DNA from: Amyelois transitella
Lineage: Eukaryota > Arthropoda > Insecta > Lepidoptera > Pyralidae
Reading direction: 5' to 3'
DNA length: 64,000 nt
Assembly: GCF_032362555.1 (NCBI RefSeq)
Contig: NC_083505.1
Coordinates: forward strand, 1,603,501-1,667,500
Position numbers and translations under genes: made by a program. Under the pieces are notes generated by a model. It was not told the origin of the DNA and made no database searches. It saw nothing but the letters and a program-made list of their open reading frames with translations. This document shows, piece by piece, positions 56,056 through 64,000 of this stretch (position 1 is its first letter; each line of letters starts with the position of its first letter).

Positions 56056-58396
56056 CATGCGATGAACAGATGTGCTTTTTTTTTTAAAAAAAAAAGGAAC
56101 GGATTGCTCTCCTACAATTCAAGGCAGAAGTGGAACTTGATAAATGATGAAACTGACACCCATATATAAAGGTATTTTCTCTATGCTGATACCGAATAAC
56201 TGGACGAATTTTCGATCAGGTCACGTGTTACGAGATTAACATTTTTACCCATCACAAAAAGTGCATAACGCCGATAAAGAAGTTTTCGCTCCAAACTTTT
56301 TTAGGAAATGTTGAAAACGCAAGATACAAAAGAATAAGATACACATATGTCATAATTAATTACTTATTTTTGTATTATGTTAAAAAAATGTATTTTTCAA
56401 TGAAATACATTTCAAGATTGTTATCCTACTAAATTTAAAATAAGTAAGTGATTTAAAAAAATTTGGACTATAGTAATTGTATTATAGAACTTTTTCCATT
56501 ATTTTTACTTTGCAAAAAGATTTTAACAGTTGTTTTCGCGACCAATTGACATAGGTACTTACATTTTTTATAGTTCTTAGTACGTCTGAGAGCAAGGTGC
56601 AAAGATTTATGTCTTCAATTTAGTGTATTTGATTAGTTATGATAAAAAAACAACGTCGTTTTAAAAAAAATGTGCTCATTTATTTTTGTTCAAATTAGTT
56701 ATAAACAAAGTACGTACTAATAAATACAAACACATGAATACATAACTAAGTGTTGAATATTATCTAGATTATAATAATTAATATTACAAAGAGATGTCTC
56801 ACTAACAAGGAATTTAAAAATGGCTCTTATTTATCTTCCCAAATTTTAAGTTAATAGTTGTTATAAAAAATTCTAATTTTGAATTTCACATCATAAGTTA
56901 GAACTTAGACAATGTAATTGATTTTTTAAAACTAAACTTAACTTTTTTTTCTTATGTTATTATTAATATGATCGTAAACATTTTAAAATTATCTGGTCGA
57001 AAACTGATGAAATTGGACGGAACTAAGAATTTAAAAATTTACATTATTTTGATACGTGTAACGGCATTTGATCAAAAAATTACTACTTAATTACTTATTT
57101 CTTTTGAATATTATTTTATATTATTCTATATCCCTTTGTTTTCATTTATTGAGATTGGTAGATATTTTAATTGTTTGCGATAAACATCTAAAATCATGTC
57201 TAATATTTTCACAGCTTTCTGTAGAGCATTTTATAAACATTATTTTATAAAAAAACAAAATTAACACGTTATCTTAAAAAAGTGCATAAGTATGAGTGAT
57301 ATCTATCTAATAACTAAGATCTATGACTACACTAAGTTGGCCCCTGTTTTTGTGATAATCTAACTATGTGGTACTTAAACATTTGACCAGCAGTATTTTT
57401 ATTAATAACTTTTAAGATTATTTATGAATATAATACATAAAATTTCATGTACTGAAATTAAATAATAACACACAAATCATAGTGGGGCATATTGTTATAG
57501 TAAACATTTATATTTCTAAAGTAATAAAATCGATTATGAAAATGGGGTTGATGAGTTTAATGACACACAGAAATTAACGAAATGTATTGTATTGTATGTA
57601 AAACCAAAAAGCAGAAAGTGAAATTCAGAAGTTTTTTTATTTCAAACAATTTTTGGCATTTCTGCTGACTTAAGATTAAAATTGGTCATTTTATGTCTTG
57701 GGCAATAACAAAGAAAAAAACTGAAATGATCTCAAATTCACGTTATAGTAAATACGAATTAAGCAAATTTAAATAAAAATAAAATCGTTCAAATTATTTT
57801 CATAAAAAAATATCACTAAATCTTTTTGGATTAATACTTCGTTCCAAATTCGTTCCACATTTTCTTAAATCTTAATCTAAGGCACTTATTAACAAAAGTA
57901 CATGTGCGTCAAATTTAAGAATTAAGTATAAAATATATTTTCGTAATACCTACTACCTATATTGAGAATTTACTTAATACAAAATAGCTTCTATTAAAAT
58001 TTTTATACATTACCAATTATCAAATATATCTTTTTATCTAAATACACTAAGATATAACTAGGGGTAAACCAATTTTTATTCATAATTTAATTTTGGTTTT
58101 CTATGACGAGATTTGCAAATAAGAAACACAACTTATAAGTGCTTCAGAAGGTATTTCTATAAAGAAACAATAATATTTAATAACAAAATATTTTAAAAGA
58201 ATAACAAAGAAATTAGTTATTTAAAATTGCTAAATAATACCAAAAAAAAAAATTGCGTATTCCAATTGTGGGAAAAACAGTGTATTTTAAATTAAAATTT
58301 GTTTGAAGACATTGTAATTTGTTAATAAATTAATTATTTAAAAATAAAATAAGATACTAAAAAAGAACACAGAAACTAGTTGCTGCTGACAGTCAT

Positions 58397-58448
58397 TTTT
58401 ATTTAGCGAACCGCCATCTTTTGACATGTCTGCATAAAGGCACAAATG
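58397..58448 (-). CDS. Candidate terminal exon
   Basis: A strong acceptor on the minus strand (pyrimidine-rich TTATTATGTTTCTTTTCAG) is followed by a short frame, ICAFMQTCQKMAVR then stop. It could be an alternative last exon of the AK5-like gene or of another gene. No homology recognised. Confidence 0.25.
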
Positions 58449-59484
58449 CTGAAAAGAAACATAATAAAAACGGCGCTCATATTTTTTTTAACACTTAATA
58501 TGACATAAATAAAAATATAAGACTGTAGAAGTGAACGCGATGTCGTTACAGTAAGTCGAGATATGTACCAAATGTTTTTCTAATGCATCCAATTTTGGAA
58601 CTTATTAATTGAATAAAATATTTAATTACTAGACGACACCAAATATTTCCTGTAGTTTCAAGAATTTCAAGATTTCTTTTAGTCTTCCAATATTCTGATT
58701 TCCGATGTGTATAAATAATAAATAATTTGTGCTTTGGTTACGTAATCCCTGAACAATTTTATACGGCAAATTATTCCTCAACTACCTACATTTTTTTTAT
58801 AATCTAACACTAATTAATCTTACAGCTAACTTGTTATTTTAATTCGAAAACTCCTTTTTTTCTTACATAAAATTTACATTTAATTAATAATTTTACAAAT
58901 TTCGGCACTTTCAAATTGTCTGTTAACTAAGAACTATGACTATTTCGTTATACATTTTTAATATTTGGTGCAATTCTGGGTGCATTTTTTTTATTCTGCC
59001 TCAAACGATACAAAAGAGCTGTGATAACTTAGAGTATCCACTAAATTATAAATAAAGTAGTGATAATTATCATTGAATCATTAATGACAAATTTAACCGA
59101 AGAAGAACATACTTATTTTACCATACATATCTAAGTATTGTTAAGATTTCTAAGCTTAGCTAGGCATATAAGACCCGAACTTATTAAGCAGGTACTTAGC
59201 TATGTTGAATGTTATGTGTAAGATATTATTTATTATTTTTCCAAATAATACAATATAGTTAACGAAAATTAAAAAAAAAATACCTTCCACTTATGTCAGT
59301 AATCATCTCATATTGCTACCTTAAAAAAATATAGTAAAACAAGGTTGGTAACTAAGTAAGTATATTGTTATAGTATTTTTAATGGTCCACGAAATACTGA
59401 AATATTATTAATTATTAATCAAAATCGGCCATAGTTTTCCTGTTATATTTATAATAACATAGCTTTTTCTTAAAAAAATATTCC

Positions 59485-59725
59485 AGTGCATTGCAAGATG
59501 TTAAAACATTACTAGTTTCAAGAACAACATGCCATTTCTATTGTATCATATTTTTCCAACTAGAAATCGTTCTACGTATCAACCTTCAAAATATCAATAA
59601 ATAAATATGCATTGCAAGACGTTAAAACAAACTTCTCAAGTATAACATGCCATTTCTATTGTATCATATTTTTCCGAATTCTATGACCCCACATTGAAGA
59701 AATCAATAAGTATTTACATAATAAA
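59485..59725. repeat. Tandem duplication, about 125-bp period
   Basis: GCATTGCAAGATGTTAAAAC...AACATGCCATTTCTATTGTA occurs at about 59491-59556 and again at about 59611-59674, in the likely 3' UTR of the AK5-like gene. Confidence 0.88.
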
Positions 59726-59754
59726 TACGGGCCTTAAGAGTATCTATAGTGAGT

Positions 59755-62700
59755 CTACATGTGTGTATTCATAGTTATATCTCCGCTACTCTGTTCGTAC
59801 ATACGTCTCACGTCGTCCTGTGTCATCTGCGATATTGTGGAGATCTTAGAAGCGTTCACTATTGGCTTTACCTGTAATTCGACATATATCATAAACTTAT
59901 CAAATTAAAATTCAATACTTTAAATCATTTTTATGTGACATTTCAATATCGTTTAATGATTGTCATATCTTTTAGTATCACAACAATGGTTGACGTCAAA
60001 TAAATAACTTAAAACTAAGTTTACTGCTATCCCAAGTCTATAAGCCTATCCCTTAGTTGTCTTTTACGACATCCATGAGAAAGAGATGGATTTATCCTAT
60101 TCTTTTTATGTCGGAAACCACACGGACGATACAAAGGCGGACTTATCGCTAATGGAATCTATTTTATTCACAGTTCAGTTTCAGTCAAAGTTGTTCAGTT
60201 TCACCAGTTAAAAGGATTAAGTATCTTATAAAACAATAGAACTGTCACCTTATTATTAGCCATCCCGGTGAACCCGTTGGCGAGCCCGTTGGCGATGCCG
60301 TTGGGCACGGCGCCGTTCCGGAGCCCGCCGTTGGCGACCCCGTTCCCGATGCCGCCGCCCATGCGCGACATGGCGTGCGCGAACTGCTGCATCGCCGATA
60401 GATCTGTGGGAATAATATATATATATATCTACAGCCTCGAAATAAGTTTGGCATTTGTGCTATGAGATACTTACTCAACAATACTATATTTTGTACTAGA
60501 GGCCGCCCGCGACTTCGTCCGCATGGAAACCCTATCAATCCCGCGGGAACTCTGGGATAAAAAGTAGCCTATGTGTTATTCTGGGTCTTCAGCTACCTAC
60601 ATACCAAATTTCATGGTAATCCGTTCAGTAGTTTTTGCGTGAAAGAGTAACAAACATCCATACATCCATACAAACTTTCGCCTTTATAATAGTAGTAGGA
60701 TAAACATAAACGTCAAAGTTACCAGAAAGGTGAACCAGAAAAGTCCGTTTCGTATAATGCAGCTGCGCCACACAAACCGACAAAAAATTAATAAATAAAA
60801 ACTTGGCTTTGTAAAAATCAACCAAATGTAACGCTACGAACTATGAAAGGTAGTGAAGGAATCAAAGAAATCTTAAATTGATTATTTAAACAATAATTTT
60901 TATTTAAACGATTATAACGATTATTTAAACGTTATGTTCACTATCGCCATCAGTTGCGACGTGACACGCAACAGTCGTCATCACTTCTGTAGTCTCATAT
61001 TATTCTGAATTCTATAGCTCGGACCATTTAAACAGGTTCCCGAAGTTATTTTTTTTTGAGGTAAAATTGAACATAGTTAGTTATATAAATATATCTTGAC
61101 CCAAGCGAAGTTGTAGTACAGGGGGGCTCAAGAGATAATTACTGTACCACCTCGCCTTGATTTGTGTATGGGAGATCGCTCAGGTATCTCCTGAGTCGTG
61201 TGTACTAGAGAACTATTCTAGTATTCACCACAAAAAAAATATTTTATTTATTATTAAAATCTCATATAAAACAATTAATGTGAACAATGTATTCTCTAGT
61301 CCACATTTCTATTCTAAGTTCGGATAGTTGTGAAGTTGACGTTGTTGAAGAAAATGCTGCAGTGCAGTTTGCTACCGCTTCTTCTGCACTGACGCTTGAA
61401 GCGGCAGTTGTAGGTATTATAATTTATTTGACGTCAACCAATATTGTGAAACCAAATGACAATTATTAAGTGATATGAAGTGTCCTATGAAAATTAACAA
61501 AAATTTTTAATTTGAATTTTGAATTCTATCATTAAGCCAAATAGCTGAGCGTGGCCCCATCAGTCTTTTCAAGACTGTTGGCTCTGTCTAGCCCACAAGG
61601 GACATAGACGTGACCATATGTATGTATGTATGTATGTAATTTTGAATTTGAACTATTAATAAACGTTATTTATTACCTGTGGTTGGCGAAGTCACATGTT
61701 CCTGTGGGATCTGGGACAGTTCATCAGCCTTCTCCATCTCCTCAGTCAGGACGCGAGCGAACTCCCCCTGGACGTCCTGAGAGTCGGTGTCGCCGTCCAC
61801 CTTCAAATGGGGATTGAAGGATCATTGTAATGTTTCCTAAGACTCCTGATAAAGTTGTTATATCACTTCTGAAGTCAAAATGACTTCAGAATAACATACG
61901 AAGAAGACAGAACCAACAATTTTGAGAGACTGATACGCCACGTTCAGCTGTTTCGCTTAACGAAAGATTTGAGATTCAAATAGTGACAGGTTGATAGCTT
62001 GTCACCTAAACAAAGAATCCAAAGTTTATCCCTTAGTCGCCATTTACGACATCCATGGGAAAGAGATGGAGTGGTCCTATTATTTTTTTTATTCTTCACT
62101 CTTTGTATTAATTCACATTTTTTAATGTAGACAATGCGCATTCGTCCACGATTTAGATTTGAGCGATCTATAGTAGTAAATTGACATCAGGTGAAAACAC
62201 TGCAGTGTATTTTGTTTCGCAGCTCCTTCTATAGGTACACGCGCTTTGGAATCGGTAGTAGATATAATTAGATTTAAGTGATGTGACGTCAATAAGTTCT
62301 CGTATATACCTTTTATCCAATTTAAAAAAATAAATCTATTCTATTAAATTCAAGAGTTACTCACGATGACGAGTCTGTGTTGCTGGTCCAAGTTCTTCAG
62401 CATCGGCAGACTGAGCTCCCTGAACACTTCCAGTCTCCTCCTGAATGCTGCTACGGAGTCGTCTCGTCTGCCGCGGCCCAGTTGTAGCTTGGAGCAGTCC
62501 AGAAGTACCATCCGTGGTTGGACGCGGAACTGAAATCATGGACAAGGAACGTTTAATTTCCATGACGTCGTAATAGGCGACTAAGGGATAGGCTTATAAA
62601 ATTGGGATTCTTTTTTAGGCGATGGCCTAGCAACCTGTCTCTATTTGAATCTCAATTCTATCATTAAGCCAAATAGCTGAACGTGGCCATTCAGTCCTTT

Positions 62701-64000
62701 CAAAACTGTTGGCTCTGTCTACCCCGCAAGGGATATAGACGTGACCATATGTATTTATGGGAATAGAACATTTTGAGAGATAGAATCATATGTATAAAAG
62801 TATACCTAATTATACTCGAATTTCAGCCGTTTTCTTGTAAGCATGGGATTTGGGTACACTTTGTACAATGATTAACTGCTTTGAATGTTATACAGTTATG
62901 AGAAGACTTTTTTGGACAAGTTTAGGAGTAATGCCGTCAGGTGCAAGACCGTGATCACTTCTTGCTGTATCAGTGAGGTTGTTCTGAATAAGAGTTCACT
63001 TGTAACTTACTCATTGCCGCTGACTACAGCATCCGCTGCTTCATCAATTGATATTCAGACTTATCTAAGAGAAAAAGATGGGCAACAATAATCATCCATT
63101 TATAAAATTGTACTCAGTTATATATTTAACTGTTCTGTTCTGTGTTTGTTGACAACTGTCCTGATTTGTCTAAAAACGAGTTCACTGATATCAGTTCTCT
63201 ACTGTTGACTACCAACTTCAATATGTTGAAGTTATTCTGACAATACTTTGACAATATAAGATTCCTAAAAGAGATTTCAGTTTCTTCTTTCTGGAACTGT
63301 TCCATCTGATCCAAGTCTCTGGGATAGCCATCTAACACCAGAAAATGGCCGCTCCTTGCTGTATCATTGATGGCTGTCCTGAATAGTCTAAGGAGGAGTT
63401 CACTTACAACAATTCTCCACTGACTGAAAATTCGATGCATTAAATCTCGTCAGATTCCTACAAGAGATATAACTTACTTCTTTCTGGAACTGTTCCATCT
63501 GATCCAAGTCTCTGGGATAGCCATTTAACATCAGAAAATGGCCGCTTCTTGCTGCCTCATTGATAGCTGTCCTGACCAGCCTTATGATGAGATCATTTAC
63601 AATAATTCTCCACTGTTAACTGCCAACTGCGTTGCATTTAACCTCATCATGGGATTCCTAAAAGAGATTGTAGATGCCGCCAGCCTCCTGGGCACACTCT
63701 CGCATGTTGATGCTGTGCAGGAACTGTACAATTTGGAAATTAAAGTTTGTAAAAAAAAGTAGAAGAGATTTAACTCACTTCTTTCTGGAACTGTTCCATC
63801 TGATCCAAGTCTCTGGGGTAGCCATCTAACACCAGCCCGTGGCCGCTCCTTACTGCATCATTTAGAGGTGTCCTGACCAGTCTAACGACGAGATCACTTA
63901 TAACAATTCTCCACTTTTAACTGCCAACTGTATCATGAGATTTCTAAAAGAGATTTAACTTACTTCTTTCTGGAACTGTTCCATCTGATCCAAGTCTCTG
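59755..64000 (-). CDS. Adenylate kinase isoenzyme 5-like protein, 3' part (continues beyond window)
   Basis: Downstream of a tandem set of 45-codon exons (listed separately), four exons follow in phase. 62365-62529 codes PRMVLLDCSKLQLGRGRRDD, the core strand and short LID of an adenylate kinase. 61677-61800 codes VDGDTDSQDVQGEFARVL, its last helix region. 60249-60403 is Gly/Asn-rich (GGGIGNGVANGGLRNGAV). 59755-59871 ends VRRMYEQSSGDITMNTHM. The DGYPRD, GRGRRDDS and DGDTDSQDV order resembles the first kinase domain of AK5. The P-loop lies beyond the right edge. Predicted cytosolic nucleoside-monophosphate kinase with a novel C-terminal extension. Confidence 0.85.
60028..60127 (-). repeat. SINE-A head fragment
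   Basis: AAGCCTATCCCTTAGTTGTC to TCGGAAACCACACGG, in the last intron of the AK5-like gene. Confidence 0.8.
60445..60700 (-). mobile_element. Helitron-1 inserted beside a SINE-T tail
   Basis: The Helitron is 60496-60700: the minus strand starts TCCTACTACTATTATAAAGG and ends GTCGCGGGCGGCCTCTAG. The SINE-T tail (CAAAATATAGTATTGTTGAG to TTCGAGG) continues directly at 60495-60445. Confidence 0.88.
60705..61350. other. Intron sequence of the AK5-like gene
   Basis: AT-rich, nothing recognised. Confidence 0.4.
61355..61640 (+). repeat. SINE-C-like piece and SINE-A 3' piece
   Basis: About 61365-61450 (CTACCGCTTCTTCTGCACTG, TTGAAGCGGCAGTTGTAG, GACGTCAA) resembles SINE-C. 61530-61640 is a SINE-A end with (TATG)n, stopping 37 bp before the exon at 61677. 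Confidence 0.65.
61905..62094 (-). repeat. SINE-A copy, both ends trimmed
   Basis: ACAATTTTGAGAGACTGATA to GAGATGGAGTGGTCCTATTA. Confidence 0.8.
62205..62346 (+). repeat. SINE-C copy
   Basis: GCGCTTTGGAATCGGTAGTAG, GATGTGACGTCAATAAG and AATAAATCTATTCTATTA; ends 19 bp before the AK5-like exon (62365). Confidence 0.6.
62564..62760 (+). repeat. SINE-A copy, head missing
   Basis: ACGTCGTAATAGGCGACTAA to GGGATATAGACGTGACCATA. Confidence 0.88.
62940..64000 (-). repeat. Tandem array of an adenylate-kinase exon
   Basis: Four clear copies, each 135 nt or 45 codons, phase 0 at both ends: 63285-63419, 63478-63612, 63779-63913 and 63964 to beyond 64000. Each full copy codes WRI(V/I)(V/I)..., then RSGH, L(D/N)GYPRDLDQMEQFQKE. 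Two older relics lie at about 62945-63010 and 63152-63202. Lower ends are 193, 301 and 185 bp apart; the long gap holds the dispersed repeat at 63640-63760. Donors: lost in the first copy, GTAAGT in the second and fourth, GTGAGT in the third. Copy two has Asn in place of the Asp in DGYPR. Confidence 0.9.

Larger units (their letters stand above)
56056..59754 (-). other. Long AT-rich region, possible 3' UTR or intergenic
   Basis: 3.7 kb with almost no recognisable transposons, directly 3' of the AK5-like gene. It could include a long 3' UTR of that gene. One exon-like candidate at 58.4 kb and one tandem duplication at 59.5 kb are listed separately. Confidence 0.35.

Noticed and set aside
1-64000. 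LTR retrotransposon, endogenous virus or Polinton
   Set aside because: No paired LTRs, primer-binding sites, gag/pol, integrase or capsid-like frames were recognised anywhere in the window.

Overview
The window is AT-rich eukaryotic DNA, almost certainly from a moth or butterfly (Lepidoptera). Genes are split by introns with GT-AG borders. Host proteins are of animal type (OSTC, a CIB-family EF-hand protein, a TGIF/achintya homeobox protein, adenylate kinases). The spaces between them are packed with lepidopteran-style repeats: Lep1-like Helitrons ending in CTAG, a SINE-like family with (TATG)n tails, tRNA-derived SINEs, foldback MITEs and a piggyBac. The species cannot be named from the sequence.

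Repeat names used below. SINE-A: about 270 bp, begins GCCGTGTGGTTCCCGGCACC and ends GGGATATAGACGTGA plus (TATG)n. SINE-T: tRNA-derived, with A and B boxes and a tail containing GTATCTCGTAACAC. SINE-C: ends in (ATTCT)n. Helitron-1: TCCTACTA...GCGAAAG to GGCCTCTAG. Helitron-2: TATTATAAAGCTGAAGAG to CAGCTAG. Helitron-3: TCACTACATAG to GGTCGCTAG. Helitron-4: TCCACACTAATAATAAAG to GCCGCTAG.

Layout. 1-20.3 kb: no convincing host exon; repeats, two foldback MITEs, a Helitron helicase remnant and a THAP-type first exon. 20.3-20.7 kb (-): first two exons of an unidentified secreted or membrane protein, divergent from OSTC (21.6-22.2 kb, +) across a CCAAT-box-rich spacer. 23.3-25.1 kb (-): complete CIB gene, convergent with OSTC. 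25.9-27.7 kb (-): secreted protein with a PAN-like region and a C-type-lectin-like domain. 28.7-32.2 kb (+): adenylate-kinase-like protein with broken catalytic motifs and an acylation-type N terminus. 33.8-42.2 kb (+): TGIF-type TALE homeobox gene with two alternative last coding exons; a whole piggyBac lies in the intron that splits its homeodomain. 42.9-48.6 kb (-): complete, apparently active AK1-type adenylate kinase with a Cys-rich N-terminal extension, convergent with TGIF. 49-59.7 kb: no complete gene, one promoter-like first exon on the minus strand. 59.75 kb to the window end (-): 3' part of a third adenylate-kinase gene (AK5-like), whose NMP/core exon is present as a decaying tandem array running off the edge.

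The main story is a local family of three adenylate-kinase-related genes within about 35 kb, interleaved with a homeobox gene. One looks active, one looks catalytically dead and probably membrane-anchored, and one carries duplicated, phase-neutral 135-nt exons that could be mutually exclusive or may be evolutionary debris.
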